Notes under the pieces: model-generated
What the model was told of the DNA's origin: nothing
The model's database searches: none
Seen by the model: only the letters and a program-made list of their open reading frames with translations
Origin: Granulosicoccus sp045110475
GTDB lineage: Bacteria > Pseudomonadota > Gammaproteobacteria > Granulosicoccales > Granulosicoccaceae
Length of the DNA: 64,000 nucleotides
Direction: 5' to 3'
Assembly: GCA_045110475.1 (NCBI GenBank)
Contig: JBGCGC010000082.1
Coordinates: forward strand, 1-64,000
Shown here: piece after piece, positions 36,223 through 45,818 of the stretch
How positions within the stretch are numbered: position 1 is the stretch's first letter
Layout: every line of letters starts with the position of its first letter
Made by a program: the position numbers and the translations under genes

Positions 36223-37353
36223 CTAACGTTTGTAGTTATGCGGCACAAAAGGCAAAGCACTGATATGAGCCGGGTGCAGCTTGCCTCTTACCGACAACAT
36301 CACCGTTGTGCCAGTTTGACTATGCGCCTTATCCACATAGCCCATGGCCACAGGAGCACCCAGCGTAGGCGCGAATCCACCCGATGTCACTGTGCCAATG
36401 TCCGATCCTGAAGCGTCACATATCCGGGCACCATGACGAGCAGGCACCCGCCCCTCAGGGCGGATTCCAACCAGCTTTCGTGTTACGCCTTCATCAAGTT
36501 GTCGGGTTATTACCGACTCACCGGAAAAACCGCCCATCGCACGACGTCGCTTCTGGACGGCCCAGGCGAGAGACGCCTCTACCGGGGTAGTGCTTGTATC
36601 CAGATCGTTCCCGTAAAGGCAGAGGCCTGCTTCGAGGCGCAAGGAGTCTCGTGATCCCAATCCGGCAGGCTCGCAACGGTCATCTGCAAGAAGCAATCGA
36701 CTTATCTTTTCGGCCTGTTCATTGGGTATAGACAATTCATAGCCGTCTTCACCGGTATAGCCCAAACGCGATACTCGACAAGGGACTGAGTTGAATGACG
36801 TTTGTATCGATTGCATGAACGTCAATCGTGCTGCCTCAGGACAATATGCCGATACGATATCAACAGCTGCGGGGCCCTGCACGGCCACAAGGGCATGGTC
36901 TGTCAGCTCCGTCAGCACCACGGAGTCAAGATGGTGCGTCAGATGCGCAATATCCTGATCCCGCATCGACGCATTGACAACAAGGTATAGATAGTCGCCA
37001 GCGTTCGTAACGATGAGATCATCCAGAACACCACCCTCATCGTTAGTAAGGAAAGTGTATCGGCAATGGCCCTGTGACAAATTGACAATATCTGACGGTA
37101 CCAGCGCTTCGAGCGCCTGCGCCGCTCCAGCACCGCGCAACTCAAGCTGGCCCATGTGGGATACATCAAACAGTGCCGCCTGTTCCCGACATTGCCTGTG
37201 TTCGGCCATGATGCCAGCCGGATACTGTACAGGCATCTGCCAACCGGCAAAATCAACCATCTTGCCGCCCAGCTCCTTGTGTAACTCATAGAGCACCGTA
37301 CGTCTTGATAGTGCCTTGTTGGGTGGTTGGGCCACATCGTTGTTTGCAGACAT
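36223..37353 (-). CDS. gcvT: Glycine cleavage system aminomethyltransferase, T protein
   Basis: A 376-residue tetrahydrofolate-binding T protein that releases ammonia from the aminomethyl-lipoyl arm and forms 5,10-methylene-THF. MVDFAGWQMPVQYPAGI, DVSHMGQLEL and RLGYTGEDGYELSIP are diagnostic. I chose ATG 37353 (MSANND); ATG 37395 would add 14 residues and is closer to the riboswitch. It is the first gene behind the tandem glycine riboswitch. Its methylene-THF product enters the same pool as that of sarcosine oxidase encoded 13 kb away. Confidence 0.96.
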   Translation of the reverse strand: MSANNDVAQPPNKALSRRTVLYELHKELGGKMVDFAGWQMPVQYPAGIMAEHRQCREQAALFDVSHMGQLELRGAGAAQALEALVPSDIVNLSQGHCRYTFLTNDEGGVLDDLIVTNAGDYLYLVVNASMRDQDIAHLTHHLDSVVLTELTDHALVAVQGPAAVDIVSAYCPEAARLTFMQSIQTSFNSVPCRVSRLGYTGEDGYELSIPNEQAEKISRLLLADDRCEPAGLGSRDSLRLEAGLCLYGNDLDTSTTPVEASLAWAVQKRRRAMGGFSGESVITRQLDEGVTRKLVGIRPEGRVPARHGARICDASGSDIGTVTSGGFAPTLGAPVAMGYVDKAHSQTGTTVMLSVRGKLHPAHISALPFVPHNYKR

Positions 37354-37410
37354 ACACGCTCCGGGTACATGAAAATAACGCTGGTGCCTGAACACCAGAC
37401 GCTGCTCATA

Positions 37411-37600
37411 CCCCTCTGTCTATTGCCTGAGAGACTCGCAGACGTAGTTTATGTCTGCTTACACCGTCGGCGCGAGCGTGTTGCCCGACTTTCCAGAGTG
37501 TTACTGCTGCAAGCGGTCCTTTGGCCTGAGAGTTTACGGGTGGATTCCCCTTCGGCGGCAGACAGACTTGACCTAAAACGTCTGACTGCACTCTCCCGCT
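37411..37600 (-). promoter_or_regulatory. Tandem glycine riboswitch upstream of gcvT
   Basis: Read on the minus strand, two glycine aptamers follow one another. Aptamer I runs from 37600 to about 37511, with P1 formed by AGCGG and CCGCT, the core CGCCGAAGGGG and the conserved CTCTCAGGC. Aptamer II runs from about 37500 to 37411, with P1 formed by CTCTG and CAGAG, CGCCGACGG and a second CTCTCAGGC. The linker is about ten bases. The expression platform would be 37354-37410, before the gcvT start. In known examples glycine turns the operon on. Confidence 0.95.
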
Positions 37601-37705
37601 TGCAACTCGGATATCTATCCGGTAACAGGCAAATGGTGCGGCAATTTGATCGCGCCGTCAACCGCTCATGTCTGTCATAACCATGGCTGGTTAGCCAGAT
37701 AGTGA

Positions 37706-38770
37706 CTATTTTCTTAATCGTGTCCACAACTGATCGTAGACTTCCTGAGTCGCCTGATCACATACCGCAACAAAGGTACCGGAGGGACCATCAACAGGAG
37801 GGTTGGCTTCAGGCATGGCAGCCAATGCCGGGTCGAGAAATTCCGCCACCCCGGTTACACCGGCAGCATACTGGGCAAAGTTTGTCACGGCAGCGATGTT
37901 TTCCGGTTCAAGCAGAAAGTCCATGAACTTGATGGCATTATCGCGGTTAGGTGCATCCTTGAGCAGCACCACGTTATCCATCCAAACCACGTATCCCTGT
38001 TCCGGATAGGCGTATTCAATGTTGGCACCTTCCTCTCTTGCCCTGGCTGAAAAACCGTTGTAGATCATGCCGGCAGCCGCATCACCGGATACCAGAACAT
38101 CCTTGGCTATATCGGATCCGAACGACGCCCACTGCGCCTTCGCACCCTGCAACAGGCTATCTAGTGCCTTGAGTTGTTCACGATCCTGAGTGCACTGTGG
38201 GATATCCAGATGCAATGACGCCATGAGCATGACCTCTCCCTGACTGTCGAGCATATTGATTTTGCCAGCAAGCTCAGCCGGTGGGTCAAAGAGAATATCC
38301 GTGGTTGATATATCACCGTCGTATACATCCCGGTTTACTGAGAAACTGGTTGATCCCCATTGATAAGGTATGGAGTGCTGACGTCCGTTATCAAACGGTA
38401 CGTTGAGCCATTGTTCTTCGATATTTGCCGCATTGGTGAGTTCGCCATCGGCAATCTTGTCCAGCATGCCCTCGTCTGTCATGATCTGGACCATATAGTC
38501 ACCGGGTACTGCCACATCATAAGAACCAAGCTTGCCGGCCTTAAGCGATGCCAGCAGCGACTCGTTACTATCATAAGTGTCCATGGTAACTTCAACGCCA
38601 TATTCCTCGGCGAACTCATCAAGCAGCTCCTGAGGAATATATTCAAACCAGTGATAAATCGACAGCTTGCCTTCAGCTTGTGCGACAACTGGCGATAGAG
38701 CCAGCATGCCTGATATCGATACTGCTATGCCAATTGCACGCACACGTTGTGTTCTTTTTAATAACTGCAT
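37706..38770 (-). CDS. potD: Polyamine-type ABC transporter substrate-binding protein (PotD/PotF family)
   Basis: A 354-residue periplasmic protein with a signal peptide (about 1-32, cleavage near AQA-EGK). The mature start LSIYHWFEYIPQELLDEFAEEYGVEV and TYDSNESLLASLKAG are the family signature, and the C-terminal IKFMDFLLEPENIAAVTNFAQYA is also conserved. It binds putrescine or spermidine in classical members; the acidic and aromatic pocket residues cannot be assigned safely here. It is the last gene of a potA-potB-potC-potD series on the minus strand, 95 bp after potC. Confidence 0.92.
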   Translation of the reverse strand: MQLLKRTQRVRAIGIAVSISGMLALSPVVAQAEGKLSIYHWFEYIPQELLDEFAEEYGVEVTMDTYDSNESLLASLKAGKLGSYDVAVPGDYMVQIMTDEGMLDKIADGELTNAANIEEQWLNVPFDNGRQHSIPYQWGSTSFSVNRDVYDGDISTTDILFDPPAELAGKINMLDSQGEVMLMASLHLDIPQCTQDREQLKALDSLLQGAKAQWASFGSDIAKDVLVSGDAAAGMIYNGFSARAREEGANIEYAYPEQGYVVWMDNVVLLKDAPNRDNAIKFMDFLLEPENIAAVTNFAQYAAGVTGVAEFLDPALAAMPEANPPVDGPSGTFVAVCDQATQEVYDQLWTRLRK

Positions 38771-38865
38771 GAAATAAAGCTCCTCTGGAACTGTGATTGA
38801 GTGGGGTTACCGATTCTTTTTACCAATTTTATTTACCGACACTAACTGTAACTGCGAATGTTTCT

Positions 38866-39699
38866 TTATTCAGCACTATCGCGATCCTGACTCTTGCCGG
38901 ATTTTCCGATGAAATACGAGGCTGTCACGATTGCTATGGAAAACAATAGCATGAGTGTGCTCAAGGCCATGATATTGGGTTTTATACCCTGTTTTACAGA
39001 CCCGAAAATTGCCGTTGGAAGTGTTTCCACGCCAGCTCCCTTGATGAAATTGGTGATGATGAAATCATCCAGGGAAATTATGAATGCCAGCAAAAAGCCC
39101 GACAGAATTCCGGGCGCCATGATCGGCATGAGCACATGTCGAAACGCCTGCCATCGGCTTGCGTAAAGATCCTGAGCCGCTTCTTCGAAGCTTGCCTCAA
39201 TGCCTTGCAAACGTGCAGCGACTGGCAAATAGGCAAATGGTATGCAAAAAACGATATGGGCGACAAGAATAGAGGCATACCCCAGCGTAAAACCTATGGC
39301 TGAGAAAAAAATCAGCGTGGCCACAGCTGTAACAATTTCGGGCACCATAATGGGCATGGATAACAGTGCAAAGCTCAATGATTTTCCGGCAAAATGACCG
39401 CCGCGCACCATACCAATGGCTGCTGCGACCGCAATCACCGTCGCACTGAACCCGGCTGCCAGTGCAATTGTCAGTGAATTCCATGCGGCACGTTTGAATT
39501 TGGCAGACTCTACGCCGGTGAAAACTTCTGCGTACCAGCGCAATGAAAAGCCCCCCCAACGCGTGATGGAGGGGTTGTCGTTAAACGAATAAACCATGAC
39601 AACCAAAAGGGGCACATAAAGAACAAACAGGCACAATAAGGTGACAGCAAAAAAACCTGGGTAGTGCCGAACGTTAAACGTTCGTGAAAAGCGACTCAT
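38866..39699 (-). CDS. potC: Polyamine-type ABC transporter permease (PotC/PotI family)
   Basis: A 277-residue permease with six helices, beginning in FFAVTLLCLFVLYVPLLVVMVYSFND, which is typical of PotC. The coupling loop SFEEAAQDLYASRWQAFRHVLMPIMAPGI contacts PotA, and the conserved FIISLDDFIITNFIKGAGVETLP lies near the C-terminus. ATG 39699 overlaps the potB stop as ATGA. It forms the membrane channel with PotB. Confidence 0.93.
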   Translation of the reverse strand: MSRFSRTFNVRHYPGFFAVTLLCLFVLYVPLLVVMVYSFNDNPSITRWGGFSLRWYAEVFTGVESAKFKRAAWNSLTIALAAGFSATVIAVAAAIGMVRGGHFAGKSLSFALLSMPIMVPEIVTAVATLIFFSAIGFTLGYASILVAHIVFCIPFAYLPVAARLQGIEASFEEAAQDLYASRWQAFRHVLMPIMAPGILSGFLLAFIISLDDFIITNFIKGAGVETLPTAIFGSVKQGIKPNIMALSTLMLLFSIAIVTASYFIGKSGKSQDRDSAE

Positions 39700-40622
39700 G
39701 TGCGAAACCTGTCTTCATTAGAGCTTTGAGAACGGGCATAAACCATCAATACAAGCAATACCATACTCAACAGAATCATGGATGCAGCTGCGCCAAATGG
39801 CCAATTACCTGCATTACCCTTGAACTGCTCTTCGATAAGCGAGCCGATCATGAACGTCTTGGCACCGCCCAGCAGATCCGGTGCAAGAAAAGCCCCCAGA
39901 CTCGGTACAAAAACAAGAATACAACCAGCGATAATACCTGGCCTGATCACCGGTAGTATGATCTTGCGCAGGACCTGCCAGCGGGTAGCATACAGATCAG
40001 CAGCAGCTTCTGACAAGGAGGCGTTGTAGCGCTCAACTGATGCGTAGATGGGCAATACCATGAACGGCAGATAGGAATAAAACAAGCCCAACTGCACAGC
40101 GACATTGGTATTGACCAGTTGCAGCGGAGAGTCCACGAGTCCCAACCAAAGCAAGGATTCGTTCAAGGGGCCGTTGTCACGTATCAGAAATTTCATTGAC
40201 ACCGTGCGAATCAGAAGATTAACCCAATAGGGAACGGTGATGAGAAATAACCATAGTGATCGAGATCTAGCAGGCCGTGTTGCCACAAAATAAGCTGTAG
40301 GAAAACCGATAAGCAGACATAAAACAGTGGCGAGCAATGCCTGCACAATCGAGCGAACATAAATGGTGATGTAAGTCCACTCGATACGGGTAGGCTCATC
40401 GCCAAACAAGCCACGATCAAACGCAAATTGATCATACGCCGCCAGCGAAAATTCCCAGATGACCCCGCCACGAAATTCCTTGGTCAAAAAAGAATATACC
40501 AGCATCAGCAGCATGGGCAGAAGCAAAAAGAAGCCAATCACCAGCCACGATGGCAACAATAGCCACCCGCGTACCGGCGCATATGTCGACGAGACGCTCT
40601 TGCCGGTATCCAGAGCCGCCAT
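39696..40622 (-). CDS. potB: Polyamine-type ABC transporter permease (PotB/PotH family)
   Basis: A 308-residue permease. The long first periplasmic loop (FAFDRGLFGDEPTRIEWTYI) and the coupling loop SLSEAAADLYATRWQVLRKIILPVIRPGI are characteristic of PotB/PotH. I chose ATG 40622, which shares one base with the potA TGA; the frame stays open 15 codons further but inside potA. Tight overlaps on both sides show coupled translation with potA and potC. Confidence 0.92.
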   Translation of the reverse strand: MAALDTGKSVSSTYAPVRGWLLLPSWLVIGFFLLLPMLLMLVYSFLTKEFRGGVIWEFSLAAYDQFAFDRGLFGDEPTRIEWTYITIYVRSIVQALLATVLCLLIGFPTAYFVATRPARSRSLWLFLITVPYWVNLLIRTVSMKFLIRDNGPLNESLLWLGLVDSPLQLVNTNVAVQLGLFYSYLPFMVLPIYASVERYNASLSEAAADLYATRWQVLRKIILPVIRPGIIAGCILVFVPSLGAFLAPDLLGGAKTFMIGSLIEEQFKGNAGNWPFGAAASMILLSMVLLVLMVYARSQSSNEDRFRT

Positions 40623-41761
40623 CAGTCGCCCAGAAACCGAGCGGCACTGCTGGACAGGTTGACGCACACCTGACTACCCACTGGCAAGGCTGCGTTACCT
40701 GCATCTGTATTTTGCATACGCACTCTCACTAGCAAGGTGTCAGACAAGGCAACATCGTATTGACGATCTGTACCCAGATACATAACGTCACGGATGACAC
40801 CGTTCAACAATAAGCCTGAAGGCTCCGCACCCACCTGTTCCAGTGGCTGCACCAGAAGTCTCTCAGGCCTCAGCGAAACAACTCCGTGACTGCCGACAGT
40901 GGCAGCCCCCGATACGTCGGCGTTGATAATGCAACCGGTGGCAAGTCGAACAGACGCTGTGTCACGGCTAATATCAAGCACGTCTGCTTCTATCAAATTG
41001 GTATCACCGATAAAGTCTGCAATGAATCTATTGGCGGGTTTTTCATAGATGTCTGCCGGTGTTCCTACCTGTTGTATTCTTCCGGCTGACATGACCGCAA
41101 TACGATCCGACATCGACAATGCCTCCTCCTGATCATGAGTGACAAAGACAAATGTTATTCCTGTGTTGCGCTGAAGAGCCTTGAGTTCCATCCGCATCTG
41201 CTGGCGAAGTTTCAGATCAAGTGCCGACAAGGGTTCATCAAGAAGCAACACTTTGGGTCGTGGTGCCATGGCTCTAGCCAGCGCCACTCTTTGTTGCTGG
41301 CCACCGGATAGTTGAGACGGTCTGCGGTTGACAAATTCATCCAGTCTGACAAGAGCAACCATCTCGGCAATTCGTGTGGAAATCTCGGTGGCGGGCCAAC
41401 CCAGCATCTGCATACCAAAGCCGATATTCTCGGTAACAGTCATATGTGGAAATAGCGAATAGTTCTGGAACACCGTGTTGATGGGTCGCTTATGCGGCGG
41501 CAGGTTCTCGATTTCCTTGCCATACAGAGACAAGCTACCGGCACTGGTGGCTTCAAAGCCTGCGATAATCCGCAGCAGGCTTGTTTTGCCACAACCAGAC
41601 GGGCCCAACAGCGTGAAGAACTCGTTGTCTCTGATATCAAGCTGGATATCTTTAAGGGCAGTAAAGTAGCCATAGCGTTTTTCCACGCGCTTTATGCTCA
41701 CCGCGGGCTCATCATGGATGGCATGATCAGGGTCAGTTGGAGAAACGGCGTCGTTAGTCAT
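40622..41761 (-). CDS. potA: Polyamine-type ABC transporter ATP-binding protein (PotA/PotG family)
   Basis: A 379-residue ATPase. Walker A GPSGCGKTS (53-61), Q-loop FQNYSLFPHMTV, signature LSGGQQQRVALARAM and Walker B VLLLDEPLSALD are complete, and a TOBE domain with NLIEADV and VSLRPERL follows. It is the first gene of the four-gene operon. The 180 bp upstream contain a direct repeat (41886-41909) that may be regulatory. Uptake of a polyamine or a related quaternary amine is expected; the one-carbon context makes a methylated amine conceivable. Confidence 0.93.
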   Translation of the reverse strand: MTNDAVSPTDPDHAIHDEPAVSIKRVEKRYGYFTALKDIQLDIRDNEFFTLLGPSGCGKTSLLRIIAGFEATSAGSLSLYGKEIENLPPHKRPINTVFQNYSLFPHMTVTENIGFGMQMLGWPATEISTRIAEMVALVRLDEFVNRRPSQLSGGQQQRVALARAMAPRPKVLLLDEPLSALDLKLRQQMRMELKALQRNTGITFVFVTHDQEEALSMSDRIAVMSAGRIQQVGTPADIYEKPANRFIADFIGDTNLIEADVLDISRDTASVRLATGCIINADVSGAATVGSHGVVSLRPERLLVQPLEQVGAEPSGLLLNGVIRDVMYLGTDRQYDVALSDTLLVRVRMQNTDAGNAALPVGSQVCVNLSSSAARFLGD

Positions 41762-41885
41762 AGCATAAACTCACGAACTGACTACTGAACTGTAAGGCAT
41801 TTTCAGAGATACTCTGTGTGCAATCAAGCTGATGAAAAGAACCGGACTACTATCATTAATACCATGATTCTGGCTGCAATAAAAT

Positions 41886-41909
41886 CCTGACAGGCATGAC
41901 CTGACAGGC
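41886..41909. repeat. Direct repeat upstream of potA
   Basis: CCTGACAGGC occurs at 41886-41895 and again at 41900-41909, a 14-bp period. It lies between the potA start and the end of the CaiB-family gene, 125-148 bp upstream of potA, and could be a tandem operator. No regulator can be named. Confidence 0.35.
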
Positions 41910-41941
41910 TTGACAATAGAAAAAACACGAAAAAGTGATTG

Positions 41942-43138
41942 TCATATGACGCTGGCATCCTTTAGCTGCTGTATTTCATCAGCGGATAAACCCAGCTCAG
42001 AGAATATTTCCGTATTGTTCTGACCGAGTTCTGGCGGAGGCGATGAAACGGTTGGCGGCTTTCCGTTGATTTTCAAGCCGGTTGAAACGACTTCTATGTC
42101 ACGGCCCACACCGGGCACATCATCAAAACGCGAAATAAAGCCACGTTCGGCAACTTGCGCGTGTTTGAGGATATCGGGCACCGTCATTACAGCGCCTGCT
42201 GGTACGCCTATCGCGTTCAACTCCTCAGCCCAAAGTTCTGCTGGTCGTAATACAAGCACCGCCTCAAGTTTTTGAGCAAGACGGGTACGATTTGCCTTGC
42301 GCCTGACACGAGTTGCGAAGTCAGGATGCGTTTGCAGATCCTGTAATCCAAGATGCGCTGACAGCAGACGCCATTGCTCATCCTTGTTTGCTGCAATATT
42401 CAGTAGCCCATCAGCGGTACGAAAAGCACCGGACGGCGCTGACGTTGGATTGTCATTACCATGCGCTGAGGGCTCAGTACCAGCTATCAAGTGATTTGAT
42501 ACTACCCAACCCATGGTTGCCAGCATGGATTCCAGCATGGACACATCGATAAAGGACCCTCGTGGCCTGGCGTTTAACGCCGCGCAGATGGCAAATGCTG
42601 CCGTCATACCCCCTATCGTGTCTGCTACGGGAGAACCGGCCCGCAGCGGACCTGAGGCGGTATCACCGGTAACAGACATCAAGCCCGATACACCCTGAAT
42701 AATCTGATCATAGGCTGGCCTGTTTACCCATGGGCCATCCTGTCCAAAACCTGAAATGGCACAGTAGATTAATCGTGCGCTGACGTGCTTCAACACCGGA
42801 TAGTCTACGCCCAGACGCTTCAAGACACCGGGCCGGAAATTCTCTACAAGCACATCGGCCGTAGCGACCAGTTTTAAAAAAAGTGCTTTGCCTTGCTTAT
42901 CCTTGAGATTGATAGTTACCGACTTCTTGCCAGCATTCTGCGCAAGAAAAGAGACACCCATGCATTGTTCGTTCAGCTTTTCATCGGCACCGAGCTGGCG
43001 TGCAAGATCACCTTCACTCACTGTCTCGACCTTAATGACTTCTGCACCGAGGTGGACCAGTTGATGGCAACAGAATGGCCCGGCAAGTACGTTGGTGAGA
43101 TCCAGAACGCGAATACCGCTCAGTGGTTTTTGTATCAC
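41942..43138 (-). CDS. CaiB/BaiF family (class III) CoA-transferase
   Basis: A 398-residue family III CoA-transferase with the N-terminal signature GIRVLDLTNVLAGPFCCHQLVHLGAEVIKVE, the central NLKDKQGKALFLKLVATADVLVENFRPGVLKRLGVDY and a region around residues 165-180 (GSPVADTIGGMTAAFAI) that contains the catalytic Asp of the family. These enzymes move CoA between carboxylic acids such as formate/oxalate, carnitine/crotonobetaine, succinate/citramalate or mesaconate. The start is GTG 43138. It stands alone between pot genes and a divergent GGDEF gene, so the substrate cannot be inferred. Confidence 0.92.
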   Translation of the reverse strand: MIQKPLSGIRVLDLTNVLAGPFCCHQLVHLGAEVIKVETVSEGDLARQLGADEKLNEQCMGVSFLAQNAGKKSVTINLKDKQGKALFLKLVATADVLVENFRPGVLKRLGVDYPVLKHVSARLIYCAISGFGQDGPWVNRPAYDQIIQGVSGLMSVTGDTASGPLRAGSPVADTIGGMTAAFAICAALNARPRGSFIDVSMLESMLATMGWVVSNHLIAGTEPSAHGNDNPTSAPSGAFRTADGLLNIAANKDEQWRLLSAHLGLQDLQTHPDFATRVRRKANRTRLAQKLEAVLVLRPAELWAEELNAIGVPAGAVMTVPDILKHAQVAERGFISRFDDVPGVGRDIEVVSTGLKINGKPPTVSSPPPELGQNNTEIFSELGLSADEIQQLKDASVI

Positions 43139-43358
43139 GCTATTATTTCTACCAATTCAGGCTGATTAACCAAGCATACAAGAAATATCAGCGATAGCCG
43201 GTATCAAAACGCCATGACGTTCATCATCTATCTGCCTGGCCGTTTTGATAAAGCATGCGCTCTTTCACCTTATGAGTCTTTCATACTTCAAGTTCAACTT
43301 TTCTCTCGCCGATTATCCACTGAAGAGGCTTACTCTCGTCACAGACAAACAGTTGCTG

Positions 43359-45002
43359 ATGAAGCATACGATTGATCAACAAGCAGGCGCACCGAGACGC
43401 AATACCATCGTGTACCTGGTGATATTGCTTTGCGTAATGTCGTTGTTCGCACTGTGGTCTGATGGACACACCTTGTTGACAGGGTTAAGTCTTTTGCAAA
43501 TCAATAATGTGCGTGATTTTACGTTGCTCACTGCCGTCATCATGGTTGCAGGTTTAGGGTTTACCTCTCTGTATCTGTTGGCAAGATTGCGTACTCTGGA
43601 AACGGCGCACAATATCGACAGCCATGCAGCGTTGCACGATGCGTTGACCGGCGCTGCCAATCGCCGCCAATTCGAACTCAGACTTGATCAGCTGCTTGAG
43701 GACGACCCACCAGCACACACGCTGTTAATGATCGATCTGGATCGATTCAAGCCCATTAATGATCTTTACGGACACGCTGCGGGCGACGCCTTGCTGCGTG
43801 ACATTACCCAGGGAATGAAAAGGCTTGTGCATCGCGATGATCTGGTCGCACGGCTCGGAGGCGATGAATTCGCCATGCTACTCACTGGCAAGGTGGGTAA
43901 GAGCGCAGAGCAGACTGCACTGGATGTCCTGCAGTTTGTTTCCAGGTACCGGCTAGCCTGGGAGGGACAACGTCTGGGCGTTGGCGCAAGCATTGGCCAG
44001 GTCAGTATTGACCGCCAGGGATTGACTCAGGCGTTGCTTCTCACGGCGTCAGATGAGGCGCTGTACGCGGCAAAAGAAGCCGGACGTGGTGCCATCTTTG
44101 CCGCTGAGCTCGCTCTTGCTGATGATCAGCCCACACACTTTCGTCGCGTCGATGCACAGAACGCTACGGCGCTCCCCAGTGCCAACAGTCACGTGCCCGA
44201 AGACGGAACGAGACAGGAATTGCGTGCCCGGCTCATGACAAACCTTTTGACACCGGAACATACTGATCGTCGTCGGGTGCACGGAGCCCGACGACGTTAC
44301 GAAACCAGGCATTGGGTAAGCCTTGAACCGGCAACCGTTGGCGATCGCCTGACACCGGGCATGTCCATGCGCGAATTGATTGGCGACGCTTCAGCTCGAG
44401 GTGATGGGGGCGCTGATTTTGTACGATGGATGATGGCTATGGCACTTGACGCCGCCTCACGAATGAACCCCGTATCGCTGGGTCATGTTGATTTTGTATT
44501 ACCCGTGCCTGCACGCGCATTTCTGGTTGTTCCGGATCTTGCTGACGAGCTTATGCGCTGCAACGCATTGTCACACTTGCCCATCCGACATATTACCTTC
44601 ATCCTTCATGGGCTTGCACCGGCCTGCGATTCAGCAGAAATGCAAAATATGTATGCGCAACTCACAGCCCGTGACTTTAGACTGGGTTATGAGATCCGTG
44701 CTGACAATCTGGAGGTATTAGCACCGCTACGGCATATTCCTTTTGATGAGATTCACCTCGGTCGTGAGCTGCTTAAAAAACTGCCGTCTGTCGCTGATAA
44801 AAGCCCTACGGTGGACGCCCTGCTAGCGGTAACCGAGAAAAACGGCACATCGCTTGTTACTACGTGTGTGGACACGCAGGCCGAAGCCACGCTGCTGAGT
44901 GATTTGGGCATCAAACGTTTTAGTGGATCAGCGACTGGCCCTTGTGCACCGGTTCACGAGCTTATGTCATCACTGATTAACCCGGCTGCAAAAGAGCTCT
45001 GA
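43359..45002 (+). CDS. Membrane GGDEF protein with a degenerate EAL domain
   Basis: A 547-residue protein with two membrane helices (about 14-34 and 54-77), a GGDEF domain with intact GGDEF at 167-171 and DLDRFKPINDLYGH upstream, and a C-terminal region (about 310-540) with the outline of an EAL domain but without its catalytic residues: the EAL triplet, the DDFGTG loop and the AEGVET motif (here TTCVDTQ) are all changed. It should make cyclic di-GMP, or sense it, but not hydrolyse it. The inhibitory RxxD site before GGDEF reads HRDD and is lost. The start is uncertain: ATG 43359 or ATG 43272; TTG 43245 is unlikely. Confidence 0.85.
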   Translation: MKHTIDQQAGAPRRNTIVYLVILLCVMSLFALWSDGHTLLTGLSLLQINNVRDFTLLTAVIMVAGLGFTSLYLLARLRTLETAHNIDSHAALHDALTGAANRRQFELRLDQLLEDDPPAHTLLMIDLDRFKPINDLYGHAAGDALLRDITQGMKRLVHRDDLVARLGGDEFAMLLTGKVGKSAEQTALDVLQFVSRYRLAWEGQRLGVGASIGQVSIDRQGLTQALLLTASDEALYAAKEAGRGAIFAAELALADDQPTHFRRVDAQNATALPSANSHVPEDGTRQELRARLMTNLLTPEHTDRRRVHGARRRYETRHWVSLEPATVGDRLTPGMSMRELIGDASARGDGGADFVRWMMAMALDAASRMNPVSLGHVDFVLPVPARAFLVVPDLADELMRCNALSHLPIRHITFILHGLAPACDSAEMQNMYAQLTARDFRLGYEIRADNLEVLAPLRHIPFDEIHLGRELLKKLPSVADKSPTVDALLAVTEKNGTSLVTTCVDTQAEATLLSDLGIKRFSGSATGPCAPVHELMSSLINPAAKEL

Positions 45003-45026
45003 GCGTGTAATGCGCGAATCAGAACC

Positions 45027-45818
45027 TTATGCATCATAGGCATTACCAGCCATCTCAAGCACGTGTTCGTAAACACCACTGCACGCAGTAACAACCCGAC
45101 CACCATGGTCCAGCATCACCTGCATATTGAACGGTTCGACAACGCCGCCAGCCTCTTCAATCATCAGCAAGGCAGCGATACAATCCCAGGCATTCATGTG
45201 TGGTTCTACATAACCAACGAGACGTCCTGCCGCCACATAGGCCAGATCCAGTGCGCCGGAACCGCTGCGACGAAACAATCCATCGCTAGTCATCAAAGCA
45301 GTGAGCAAGGCTATCGTCGGCTGCGCCGGCACACGACTGCTATGACCAACCCCTAAAGTACCTTGATTGATCCCAGTAGCTGCGCTGACTTTCATTTGGC
45401 GGCCGTTGATGTGTGCCCCACCCCCCTTGATTGCCGTAAACAACTCGTTGCTGACAGGGTCGCAAATTACAGCGCAGACGCAGTGCTGTGCCTTGACACA
45501 GGCAAGCACGACGCACCAGCCCGGTGTACCGTTAACAAAATTCGTGGTTCCATCGATTGGATCGATAACCCAGGTAAACCCTGAACTGCCCACGGTATTT
45601 TCGTGTTCTTCTCCGACTACGGCGTCATCCGGGTATTCATCACTTAACGCTTTTCTGAGTAGATCTTCCACGGATCTATCAGCGTTGGACACCCAATCCT
45701 GCAGACCTTTCTGCTGGATATCGAGATCATCTTTTTCCCGAAATAATGCCAGAGCGCTTTGCGCCGCTTTCTCGGTAATCCGGATAGCGTAGTTCAAGCG
45801 GGATTCAATCGGGCTCAT
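45027..45818 (-). CDS. Inositol monophosphatase family protein (SuhB/HisN-like)
   Basis: A 263-residue lithium-sensitive-type phosphatase. The metal-binding motifs are GEEHE (first acidic pair), WVIDPIDGTTNFVNG and the C-terminal WDCIAALLMIEEAGG. Members dephosphorylate inositol phosphates, histidinol phosphate, PAP or sugar phosphates in the cytoplasm. It is convergent with the GGDEF gene, 24 bp apart, and the context gives no hint to the substrate. Confidence 0.92.
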   Translation of the reverse strand: MSPIESRLNYAIRITEKAAQSALALFREKDDLDIQQKGLQDWVSNADRSVEDLLRKALSDEYPDDAVVGEEHENTVGSSGFTWVIDPIDGTTNFVNGTPGWCVVLACVKAQHCVCAVICDPVSNELFTAIKGGGAHINGRQMKVSAATGINQGTLGVGHSSRVPAQPTIALLTALMTSDGLFRRSGSGALDLAYVAAGRLVGYVEPHMNAWDCIAALLMIEEAGGVVEPFNMQVMLDHGGRVVTACSGVYEHVLEMAGNAYDA

